From Owenia fusiformis (Eukaryota; Annelida; Polychaeta; Sabellida; Oweniidae), in contig CAIIXF020000236.1 of the NCBI GenBank assembly GCA_903813345.2, forward strand, positions 64,001 to 100,817: a stretch of 36,817 nucleotides of DNA. Reading direction: 5' to 3'. The notes beneath the pieces were generated by a model. It saw only the letters and a program-made list of their open reading frames with translations, did not search any database and was not told the DNA's origin. The stretch's first letter is position 1. Every line of letters begins with the position of its first letter. The translations under genes and the position numbers were made by a program. Shown in pieces: positions 22,997 to 32,155 of this stretch.

Positions 22997-23627
22997 CAGG
23001 GTGGGCCAAAAAAAACGCCACTTTTTTTTCAAAATGCTATAACTTTTTTAATTTTTGATACAAAATCATAATTTGCATACCAAATGAAACTTGAGGTTGT
23101 TATCTAGCCATGGATCATGAATTATACACTTTTACTTGAATAAAATATGTCACCAGCGTCTCACTTAAACATGTGGTGTGCCATGAGAAATAAGCATAAT
23201 TTGCAAAATGTTCCTGAACTGATACGGCCTGATGATCACCAAGCGAATAGCCCTGATGCAAACCCCAGTGAGTATAGGGTATGGGAAGGTCTGCAGGAGA
23301 TTGTATGAAGGCACCCAATCTAGAAAATTGCTCAACTAAAGCTGGCAATCTAGACAGGTTGAAAAAACTTAGCTTACATTTCATTGATACTGCAATATCA
23401 GCAAGGCGAGTAAAACTAAAATATATCATTAAATACATGTAGCGTGGCAGACCAATGGAACTCCTCTTTTCGATCAAATATAATCCAAGTTGAAGGACTT
23501 GTTACACTTTATTATTATTACTAAGAACCCCTGGCACTACTTAACTGCAAAATTTGGGGTATGTAGGTTGGAAAATAAAAAAGTTGTAGTGTCTTGAAAA
23601 AAAGTGGCGTTTTTTTGGCCCACCCTG
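22997..23627. mobile_element. Non-autonomous TA-flanked element (631 bp)
   Basis: It begins CAGGGTGGGCCAAAAAAAAC and ends with the reverse complement, with TA at 22,995-22,996 and 23,628-23,629. The inverted ends pair over about 35-40 bases (through GCCACTTTTTTTTCAA). The 120-codon minus-strand frame at 23,115-23,477 has no transposase motif I recognise. The ends are of the mariner/Tc1 superfamily type. Confidence 0.88.
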
Positions 23628-23839
23628 TATATATTTTATTCAAATCATATTTTATATGTTATTATTGAGATCAGTGTGACCGTTAGTTGTCAGTAGAGCA
23701 GATTAAAATTCATAACAACCAACACACTCCCTAATGAAGGCCATATATGTAAGCTACCACAGAAATTTCAAGTATATTTAAACATCGTGTACTTTTCATA
23801 ACGTCACGGCTGGACGAGTGTGACCCCCCGGTTGTTACA

Positions 23840-26371
23840 TTACCCCCCTTAGAAAATCCTGGGAAACCGGCCTGAAATAATTTAAATAACATTTTGAGTT
23901 TACAACTGAACATAAATGTTCGAGGTGAATGATGATACACTTAAGCTTCTTTATCAGTAGTGTTGAAGTTATGTAGAAATGATAAATGTATATATAAAAC
24001 ATTGTAAATGAAGATGAAGAAGTCCTAGTGTGTAAAGGGTTTAAGTATTACAGAAGCACATAATGGTAAGCATTTATGTAGTATCTGTGAAATATATAAT
24101 ATGTGTAACATTGTAAATTAAGATGAAGATCATTGGATGTTTACATCTAAACATAATTATTTGAATACAATGATATATATATGAAAACATTTTAACCTTT
24201 ATATGTGTGTAAATGATTAAAATAGTATGGAAGCCTAGTAATCACAAGGATTAATGTAGTCTGTAAAATGTGCAATACTGTATATGTAAGATTGTAAATG
24301 AAGATGAACATTAGTTATTTATCGGCACATAATTCTTTGAAGACAATCATGTATGGAAACTTTTTAATCTGTGTTACTATGTAAAGGATTACCTATTACA
24401 GAAGGACACATAAGTTAGGATAAGTGTAGTATCAGTAATATGTAATATATGTAAATATCTAAGCACATGTGCCAAATAGGGAAAGGACCAAAAATTGTAA
24501 TGGAACTTAGCAAGAAAAAGCAACCTCTAAGTACATACCAGTCAAGAAAAACAAACCCCATATATCCATATCCCAAAACCATGATCTAACGTGAAAAGAA
24601 ACAACCATTTCCCCCATCATTCAAGAGCCGACATCACAATTTAAGACCAGAACACCAAGGGACATTTCATTCATACTGACGTCATTACATCAAAAATAGA
24701 TACTAATATGTTTTCTAACAATTATATTCAGCTGTATAAATACCAATGACTGATAGATAGTCTCCATATAAATTGTGAATTATTAACAACATTTTAAATG
24801 AAGATGAATAAACATTGGTGTTTATACCTGGACATAATCGTTTGAAGGGGAAGGAAATGTTATCAACATAATTACTGTTCAAATGGTTAACATATTAAAA
24901 GCATATAATCAATACCCAAGCTATCGTAAACATATATTTGCAAGCATCCCTAATGTAGCTAAAAGGAACATTTAACGTTTACACATTAAAATTGTTTAAA
25001 TAGAATATTATATGAAAGCGTTTTTATGAGTATTGGTGTTCAAAGGGCTAAAACCTCTAAAATAAATAAATAAATATAATAGAGAAAAGTAAAAACATTT
25101 ACGAAGAGTCATAAATTATATACTAGATATGTGATGTTAGAAATACTTTATCTGTTTGTAAATAACTTTAAACACAACCTATGTCATGTACTTGTAGAAT
25201 ATATTGAAATACTAAAAAATCCGATAAATCTTTGATATATTTAAAAAAATACTATTACTTTTTGGAAAAACAAATACCATGGTACATTATCAAATATTGA
25301 ACCATGCTTACAAAAAATAAAGTAAGAGGACCATTTTTTTATTTTACCAATACTATGCAAAAACATGTAGTATAGCCTTGCTTTTTAATCATACTTTGGA
25401 AATCAAAGGGTTAATTATTCAAATGCCCAAAAATTCGGAAGATATAACCGACATGTATATACATTAATATCAATTCGTCACTACCAAAAGTTAGATGAAC
25501 AATCAATAAATTTGTTTTGAAACCACCCCTATGTCTGAAATTGGAAAGAGGGCGCCACTTTATTAACTAATTAAAAATTCGCTGACCACTTTTCAGACAA
25601 GCACCTCATATAATCTTGGACCCTGGGGTTTGTGCTAAAGGTTGATTAAGTCAAATTTCATGAAATTAAATTTTCAGTAGAACACCCTCAGCAACAGGAA
25701 TACAAGTACAATTGTTAGTACCTCAGTGTTAATGCTCGCGTCTGATTGGTCTATTAGCGGTCAACATTTTTGCCTGTACACCATCTGTGCATCATGGGAT
25801 ATCATATTATTGTCCGCGTATATTACTGTACTACACTTGTGAATTATAGGAAACATGACGTCATCATGTATACAGAAATAATATGGAAGACGGACATTTT
25901 GTAAACGTTGATGAAAGTGATATTTCGACTTTTACTAGACGACAAGTATAGCAAAAATGCAAATAGAACCGAAAATTAATATTAATTTACAGTGATGTGC
26001 CGAAAACAGAGAGTTTAGCTACCACTGTCTTCAGATTTTCTTAAAGAACATTACTTGCGTCGTTCGGAGCAGGGATTGTGAAATTAAACCATGATGATGA
26101 TTGTTGTCTATGTTTGTGTATTATTCGATTCTTCTGACTAACAAAACAACCGTAGACCTCTCCATTCAGTCAACCGTCAAAATCATATACTTCGACTGTT
26201 AACCTTGAAACCACTGTTGACCTCGACCGATCGGTCTCTGTCAACAGTAGTTCCACGGTTTCTCGTTATACAATTTCGCCGGTTGACTTCTAGAGAAGTC
26301 AACAATTGTATACTGTTGATTCCTGTTGAATAGTATTGCTAGAATCCATTTACGAAAGTAAGTTGGTACTA
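23840..26371. other. AT-rich gene-free stretch with weak repeats
   Basis: No gene is recognised. A diverged repeat is marked by ATTGTAAATGAAGATGAA-like words at 24,001, 24,110 and 24,291, with a looser relative near 24,788. The 24,110 and 24,291 copies are 181 bp apart and also share ACATAATT.TTTGAA and ATGAAAAC.TTTT stretches. Around 26,160-26,340 there are several GTTGAC/GTCAAC inverted words. The best is a 9-bp perfect stem GTTGACTTC, loop TAGA, GAAGTCAAC at 26,282-26,303. Confidence 0.5.
26282..26303. repeat. Perfect 9-bp stem-loop in a GTTGAC-rich patch
   Basis: GTTGACTTC / TAGA / GAAGTCAAC. It lies in a patch with further inverted GTTGAC words (for example ACTGTTGAC and GTCAACAGT near 26,210-26,250). 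Its function is unknown. Confidence 0.8.
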
Positions 26372-26980
26372 CAGGGTGTTTCAAAAAAGGAAGTCGGGAT
26401 TAAATTAATAATTTCTTAAAGGTGAAAGAGCTTTGGGTAGATTTCGAAGATACCATCATTTGCGTCATTATGTCGTCTCTTATATGATACCTAGATATTT
26501 TGTTTTCCTCCATGGATGACTGAGCAATGGGGGATTTAAGTGACCATGTCAGAAATGGGTTTGTGCCACTTTCGGCCAAGTTAATTTCACCATCATAACA
26601 TAGTGACAATAAACATCAGGATATTACTCGTTTGCTCATTTATTCCTGATGATGTCGCTCTGTTCCCTTAGATCCCCCACTACTGCAACAATCCTGGCCC
26701 TTAGACCATCCGTGTCTCTTGGTGGTGTCCTGTAGACTTTATCCTTGTGATAACCCTACATAACCATCCTGACATAGCCATTTTAATCCCTCGTTGTTCA
26801 GTCATTCATGAAAGACCAATTTCTGACATGGTCACTTAAATCCCTTAGAACTCAGTCAAATAGACAACTTTGCTATCACAGGAAAGAAGATATCAGATGG
26901 TAGCTGTGAAATTTTCCTATTATTATTCATATATGAGCAATAAGCAATTAAATCCAGGTTTCCTTAGTTGAGACACCCTG
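26372..26980. mobile_element. Foldback TA-flanked element (609 bp)
   Basis: It begins CAGGGTGTTTCAA and ends TTGAGACACCCTG, with TA on each side (26,370-26,371 and 26,981-26,982). Internal arms also pair: GATTTAAGTGACCATGTCAG near 26,530 has its reverse complement near 26,822. Most of the element can therefore fold back on itself. No transposase is seen, so it is a MITE-type derivative of a mariner-like family. Confidence 0.88.
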
Positions 26981-26982
26981 TA

Positions 26983-27078
26983 TAATCTTATAACAAGATA
27001 AAGCCATTTAAACAGACGATCAAAATGTGATGTATTTAAAATCATTATCTGATTTCAACTTGTCTAATGTAGGATATA
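26983..27078. other. Short spacer between two foldback elements
   Basis: About 95 bp of AT-rich sequence separates the elements ending at 26,980 and starting at 27,079. I see nothing in it. Confidence 0.5.
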
Positions 27079-28088
27079 CAGGGTGATCATAAGGTAAGAT
27101 CAAAAGTGCTCTAACTTTTGTAAATATCAATGAATCTAGCTCATTTTCTAAGAGAATGTTGATATACTAATTATACATACACAAAAAGAATTCTAACATG
27201 TTACATTTAATATTGTGCGTTCTATGGTAAACATGGCAACCCATGTCGAGGGTACCCGGAGCAGTCAAAAAAGAAAGAAAATATTGCGATGTTTTCTTTC
27301 TTAATGGTTTTATACTATGAAAATACAAACATATTTTGTTACATTCTATGCATTCTTGTATAAATATTATTTTCTCAGATGTTCATTCTAGGTATATATT
27401 TGGCATTATGTTCAACACATTTTTAAGGACGTTTAATCAAGTCCTTATCAAATGCACCCCGTCGAATGCCACCCTTTTCAGATCCTAGTTCGTCATGAAA
27501 AATTCTCCCCATAGTTCATATTTTATGTCCCTATAAAGTCTGAGTGAGTCATGTCTCGTGAGTAAAGGGCCATACTGAGTTGTTCAAACCATTAGCTTTC
27601 CATTTGCTTCTGTTTTAAAATGTCTTCCTGTATGGCAAGGTACAATATTCCAATGCAGGATGAAGTGATCTGATTAACTTTGGTATTTTCTTGCGAATGG
27701 CACTCAAACATGTATTCATAGACTTGAATAAGCGCCCTTAAAAATGTGTTGAACATGATAGCAAATATATATAGCACCTAGAATGAACATCGGAGAAAAT
27801 TATAACATAGAAGAATGCATTGAATCTAACAAAATATGGTTGTATTCCCGGAGTATAAACCATTAAGAAAGAAAACATCACACTATTTTCTTTCTTTTTT
27901 GACTGTTCTTGGTACCCTTGACTTGGGCTGCCATGGCTACCATAGAATGCAGAATATTAAATGTAACATGTTGACATTTATTTTGGGTATGTATAATTAG
28001 TAGAACAATATTCCGTGAGGAAATGAGCCAGATTCATTAATATTTACAAAAGTTAGAGCACTTTTGGTCTTACTTTATGATCACCCTG
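27079..28088. mobile_element. Long palindromic TA-flanked element (1010 bp)
   Basis: It begins CAGGGTGATCATAAGGTAAG and ends with its near reverse complement, with TA at 27,077-27,078 and 28,089-28,090. The arms pair over roughly 370 bp each (27,079 to about 27,450 and about 27,720 to 28,088). Landmarks include GTTAGAGCACTTTT, AAAAAAGAAAGAAAATA and CAACACATTTTTAAGG. The middle is about 270 bp without a recognisable gene. Its ends resemble those of the intact mariner at 29,747 (CAGGGTGATC), suggesting a non-autonomous relative. If transcribed it could form a long double-stranded RNA. Confidence 0.9.
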
Positions 28089-28090
28089 TA

Positions 28091-28343
28091 CTTGTCATAA
28101 TATTTTTGACGCTACTTTGGGGCACAAACATACGAAAAATTAAATTAAATTTTATACCATGTCTTATTAAGTTATTTAGGATTAGCCGGGCAAACGTCTT
28201 GGGACAACATGTGCATGTACACTAAAGTCTAATTTCTTTAAAAGTTTAGCTAAAACTATTATTGATATATCATTGCTATAACGTTAAAACTAAATCATCC
28301 CTCTCAGCTTAGGATAGTGTATTTTTGATTGCTTAAAATTTAG
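28091..28343. other. Probable intron upstream of the host exons
   Basis: AT-rich sequence without a coding signal. It ends in AAAATTTAG, taken as the splice acceptor of the next exon. Confidence 0.5.
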
Positions 28344-29306
28344 GTTAAAGAAACTTTTCTAATGGAGGTCAGTGAAACAATGCCGAAAGCAGGGACATAT
28401 TATTGTACTGTAGTTGCCTTCAACGGAGCAATGGAGCCGTCTGATCCCATATGTTCAGATGGTGTTACAATAGATGACACACCTCCAACGGTACATTCAA
28501 TTATCGTTGATCACATACAAACCACTCCAGGGATTGTAAGTCACAGGAATTCTCTGTGGCAAATAAGCAAGCACGGCTTCAAACAACCTTTAGGAAACGA
28601 TACAGATTGCAGGTATATTGGAAGTAGGGGAAACCTACTTAAATAATTCAATGAAGGTAAATGTGGATAGGACTGACTTTTTATGATTCCCCTTGTTCAA
28701 TCATCTGTTGGGACATCAAACATTTCTAGTCCCTTTCTTCAAAAACTGTGTTAGCAAAAAATAGTAAGCATATTTTGAAGGGATTTGTAATGTTTTCTTC
28801 CATTTATTGTAGAGGACTTGAGGTAGCTGATATAAGTGTATTTGCTGAAACCAAAGATTCGGATGACAATCTCGAATGCACTAATGCTTTTATGAACCGA
28901 TTTTTTCTGACACAAGAGAGACAGGTACGTGACATGGCGGGGTTTCCGTTCTCACCTTTTAATTTGATTTCGGGGTATTTGCAAACTTCAACAATGACAT
29001 TGCGGATTCCCCCTTGGTATGTGTTGAATGAATGGTTCAGTGTGCCAATGTATGTCAGGCTGTGTATAGTGTATACCTTTGTTGCAGTTAACCGTTAATT
29101 GGACAGGGTTTGATACGGAGTCTGAGATATTTGACTTTGAGCTAGGATTGAGCAGTACAAGTTCATTACTTGCCCCAGATATAATGCCGTTCAAATCAAC
29201 AAACCAGAAACCAAAATTAAACTTGTACCATCCGCCATTGTCTGAGGGCCAGCTTATGTATGTCATCGTAAAAGCAACTAACAGGGCTAAGGCTGCTACG
29301 TCAAAG
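28344..29306 (+). CDS. Three exons of an FN3-like extracellular modular protein (partial gene)
   Basis: The model uses exon A 28,344-28,612, exon B 28,813-28,924 and exon C 29,088-29,306. All introns are GT-AG (donors AG|GTATAT, CAG|GTACGT, AAG|GTAAAT; acceptors after TTTAG, TTGTAG, TTGCAG). Joined, they give 600 bases or 200 codons with no stop; exon A ends two bases into a codon and exon B supplies the third, which supports the join. Exon A contains AGTYYCTVVAFN-like text (GTYYCTVVAFNGA), then CSDGVTIDDTPPTV. Exon C contains LTVNWTGFDTESE, APDIMPF and LSEGQLMYVIVKATNRA. These are strand patterns of fibronectin-III-like modules in large secreted or membrane proteins of marine invertebrates. 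The first and last exons of the gene lie outside what I can find. I do not know the specific gene. Confidence 0.78.
28613..28812 (+). other. Intron A-B of the host gene, with an alternative donor upstream
   Basis: 200-base GT-AG intron. A stronger-looking donor (ATT|GTAAGT) lies at 28,536 inside exon A. Using it would end exon A at a codon boundary and break the frame into exon B (early TGA), so 28,613 is preferred for this join. Confidence 0.65.
28925..29087 (+). other. Intron B-C of the host gene
   Basis: 163-base intron, GTACGT...TTTGTTGCAG, phase 0 on both sides. Open frames across it are read-through artefacts. Confidence 0.72.
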
Positions 29307-29359
29307 GTAAATTAATTCAATTTTATGATACCAATGGTAAAGTCTATCTCAATGAATTA

Positions 29360-29744
29360 CAGTCTGTTACACTGCTTCAAAGGCAAGCAGTTGAACCTGA
29401 AATCTATAGACCATTGTGCCATAATATATAGAAAAATATATTCATATTGCACACGAATGACATTTGTATATTTCAGATTATGAAGTGTATAGTGCAATAA
29501 GCCTGTGCCCTCTTGTAATTTGAGGTCTGTCCGCCATGTTTTTCTTTTGAAAATTAACATGGTAGAGAAGCATCAAAATATAAGAGGTTACAGACTTTAT
29601 GAGCCAATTTACAAGCAATTCAACATAAACAAATGTCATTCGTGTGCAATATGAATATATTTTCTATATATTATTGCACAATATTATTTAGATTTCTTAT
29701 ATTTCAGGTTTAACTGCTTGCCTTTGAAGCAGTGTAACAGACTA
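29360..29744. mobile_element. Foldback MITE (385 bp) with ~115-bp inverted ends
   Basis: The left end, CAGTCTGTTACACTGCTTCA, is mirrored by the right end, TGAAGCAGTGTAACAGACTA (terminal base mismatched). TA lies on both sides (29,358-29,359 and 29,745-29,746). Arms pair through GGCAAGCAGTT, ATATATAGAAAA and CACACGAATGACATTTGT, with a few indels. It has no coding capacity. The right TA is also the left TA of the mariner next to it. Confidence 0.88.
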
Positions 29745-30050
29745 TACAGGGTGATCCAGAAGTAACGTCAAAGATGTTGTAATTTCAAAAGTATTCATCA
29801 GATCTTCATGAAATTTGGTATACATGTACCCACAACATTTCTGAGTTACCATCTCAAAGATTGGAATTCAATCATTTCATTGGTTGAAATTATGGTTGCT
29901 ATAGTAACCCGATATCGCGTAACCCGGGGCAAATTACTTAACGTGTAATGCGTAATCTCAAAATATCAACAAGATCTGAAATTGTTATATCCTCAACATT
30001 TTATTTCACAACAATATAAATCATACTATTGCACAGTTACTAATAATAGT

Positions 30051-31301
30051 TCATTCTACATAATTGCCACCATTTGCAACACATTTCTCATGTCTGGATA
30101 CCCATTCCTTGAACACAGAATTAAATCCATTAGAACTCATTCCTTGTAGGGCTAGTACTACGGCATTTTTCAATTCCTCACAGGATTGAAAATTATTTCC
30201 ACTAAGGTTTCTTTTTAGTTCCCCATACAAATAAAAGTCACTGGGGGCAAGATCAGGTGAATAAGGGGCATGTTCAAGTTGTTGAAATCCAAGTGTTTGG
30301 ACTGTGTTGCTGGTCAGGATTGCAGTGTGCGTAGGGGCATTGTCCCAATGCAAGATAAACTGCTGCAGATGTCCGGGACGCTTTTTCCTCAGGGAACGTT
30401 GAAGATCACGCTTCAGAACCTGAAAAACAAATGTTTAATGGTTGTTAAACCAGTTGTTTCATTGATTGGATTTGGATTTGAATCATGGCCATGGAGTTAT
30501 AATTATATTGACAGTGAACAACATTTAAATACTTTAATTTAAAAATAAAATTCACAGTATGATGTATTATTAGAACAAATGATATCTTACCTTTGCAATG
30601 TAAACGGCATTAATTCTCTGGCCAATGGGAACAAAATGGGTTAACACCATTCCTCTAATGTCAAAGAATGTCACAACCATTTGTTTCTTTTGTGGAATTC
30701 CTGGTACTATTTTAGGCTTGGTTGGTGTTGGGGAGTTGTCATGTTTCCACGATGAACTTTGTTGCGTGGTCTCTGGGATGTAGAATGATAGCAATGATTC
30801 GTCACTCGTAATGATCTTGTTAAGAAAGTCATCTCCATCTCTCCGATATTTTGCAAGAAAGTCCCTTGAAGCCTTAACACGCCGGTCTTTCTGCTCCTGT
30901 GTCAAGTCATGCGGCACCCATTTAACAGACACCTTCTTTAACAGACAGTTCTTTGTCAGTATCCGTTGCACAGTCCCATAGCTCAGATCGTGTTTTTCAG
31001 CCAATTCTCTGATAGAAATTTGCCTATTGTCCATAACATCAGCTTCAATTGCTTTGATGGTTTGATCATCGAATGACGACACTGGCCTGCCTCCTCGCTG
31101 CTTGTCTACCACTTCATCATATCCACTGGAATACTTGTTAAACCACCTGTAAATGTTTCTCTCAGCAATGGCAGCTTTACCATATGCCTTCTTTATCTGT
31201 CTTATAGTCTCTTTTACACCTTTCCCCAACTTTACACAGAACTTAATGTTTGTTCTTTGCTCTATTTTACTCTGACTTGGCGCTTTCTTGAATTGGGTGG
31301 G
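30051..31301 (-). CDS. Mariner transposase, DD34D, two exons, start codon unclear
   Basis: This would be the cut-and-paste enzyme of the element. Exon 1 (31,301-30,591) and exon 2 (30,419-30,051) join in phase 0 across a 171-base intron. Family motifs in order are EQRTNIKFCVKLG at the N-terminus, a helix-turn-helix region (SIRELAEKHDLSYGTVQRI), WVPHDLTQEQKDRR, first Asp in ITSDES (30,801-30,803), second in HWDNAPTH (30,342-30,344) and third in LAPSDFYLYG (30,237-30,239). Exactly 34 residues lie between the second and third. The C-terminus reads CVANGGNYVE and stop. No ATG occurs in frame between the stop at 31,302-31,304 and the conserved N-terminal residues. ATGs at 31,318 and 31,333 lie one frame off, so a one-base shift probably disables this copy. 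An undetected upstream exon is the alternative. Confidence 0.88.
30420..30590 (-). other. 171-base intron inside the mariner transposase
   Basis: On the minus strand the donor is AAG|GTAAGATA and the acceptor is TTTGTTTTTCAG|GTTCTGAAG. Both splice sites fit the consensus and the join keeps the frame (IAK|VLKRDLQ), restoring the stretch between the first and second catalytic aspartates. Unspliced reading meets a stop six codons into the intron (after VRYHLF). Confidence 0.85.
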
Positions 31302-31637
31302 TTAGTGTCCTTGGTCATGTTAGTATTTGTCATGGATGATGGAAGCAATTCAAAGAAATTGAAAGCTTTTTATGAATGCCTATTGTGACATCACAACTAT
31401 TACATATTTGTTACCATGGCAACAAATATAAAAATCATAGAAAACAAACAATGAACATTTTCAAATGTTACTGACTTTTTAAATTAGAGAAATTCACAAA
31501 AACGTTATGGTTTCTCTTCAATTTGCCCCGGGTTACGCGATATCGGGTTACTATAGCAACCATAATTTCAACCAATGAAATGATTGAATTCCAATCTTTG
31601 AGATGGTAACTCAGAAATGTTGTGGGTACATGTATAC

Positions 31638-31789
31638 TGTCATGTAATCGTCTGATTGTATTGTTGGGCTGGCAAGCCATACTTATTTTGTATTACGTCA
31701 TGATCGGGGCTTACGCCATATTGAAATAAACTGGACAAAGTCAGCCAATATATCTCTTAGTGTTATTCGAAATATAACGTAACAGAACA
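31638..31789 (+). repeat. 5' LTR (152 bp)
   Basis: It starts TGTCATGTAATCG, which reappears at 36,793, and ends GAACA directly before the primer binding site, so the termini are TGT...ACA. An AATAAA lies at 31,725-31,730 and could be the polyadenylation signal. Very short for an LTR. Confidence 0.9.
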
Positions 31790-31814
31790 TGGTGTCAAAC
31801 GTTGGATGCGAGCC
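31790..31814 (+). promoter_or_regulatory. Primer binding site, tRNA-Leu-like
   Basis: TGGTGTCAAACGTTGG directly follows the LTR. The first eight bases, TGGTGTCA, are the complement of the TGACACCA 3' end found in many animal tRNA-Leu; the next bases match less well. The tRNA identity comes from memory of that family. Confidence 0.7.
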
Positions 31815-32155
31815 TACGGGGATATAAAACCACAGAGAAAAAGTAGGACATGTAAAACTTGTCTGAAAGTGACCAGATTAGAGGTATTTTTGGTGTTTAA
31901 CTTTGATTGCCGGTGAAATTTTGTGCAAATTTCGAGCATGACATTTTTGCGCACGACACGGATTACATCATTGCTTCGTGCACACGACACGGATTACGCC
32001 ATTGCTTCGCGGAGATATGCAAATGCCATGGATTGCGTCATTGCTGCTGTACTACAGTAAGAATTTGAGTCCAACTGATATTTAAACTTGTGAACTGTAC
32101 TTCTACTCTTGTGTATTAACTATCGTGATTATATTGTCATCTTTGGATTATTATA

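Larger units (their letters stand above)
22150..23839. mobile_element. Possible LTR-type element bounded by TGTAACAACC / GGTTGTTACA
   Basis: TGTAACAACC at 22,150-22,159 and its exact reverse complement at 23,830-23,839 form TG...CA termini, as in LTR retrotransposon ends. With the 631-bp MITE inside it removed, the interval is about 1.06 kb, which would suit a solo LTR. Against this, the flanks GTTAG and TTACC do not form a clean duplication. GTAACAACC also pairs with GGTTGTTAC only three bases away (22,151-22,171), so the left motif could be just a local palindrome. Weak call. Confidence 0.3.
29747..31637 (-). mobile_element. Near-complete mariner transposon, right end split by a gypsy insertion
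   Basis: The left end starts CAGGGTGATCCAGAAGTAAC after TA (29,745-29,746). Its inverted repeat is 189 bp (29,747-29,935). The right copy runs from about 31,520 to 31,637, where it stops in ...TGTATAC because an LTR begins at 31,638. The outer ~71 bp of the right end should lie beyond the 3' LTR, outside the window. The transposase is encoded on the minus strand. The ends are unusually long for the family. Confidence 0.93.

Noticed and set aside
23115-23477. 120-codon minus-strand frame inside the 631-bp element
   Set aside because: No transposase motif, DNA-binding motif or catalytic triad was recognised.
25740-25870. Possible promoter with an ATTGG box and TGACGTCA at 25,856
   Set aside because: Single short words in AT-rich DNA with no downstream coding exon that I can support.
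30270-30542. Plus-strand 90-codon frame over the mariner intron
   Set aside because: Antisense shadow of the transposase and its intron.
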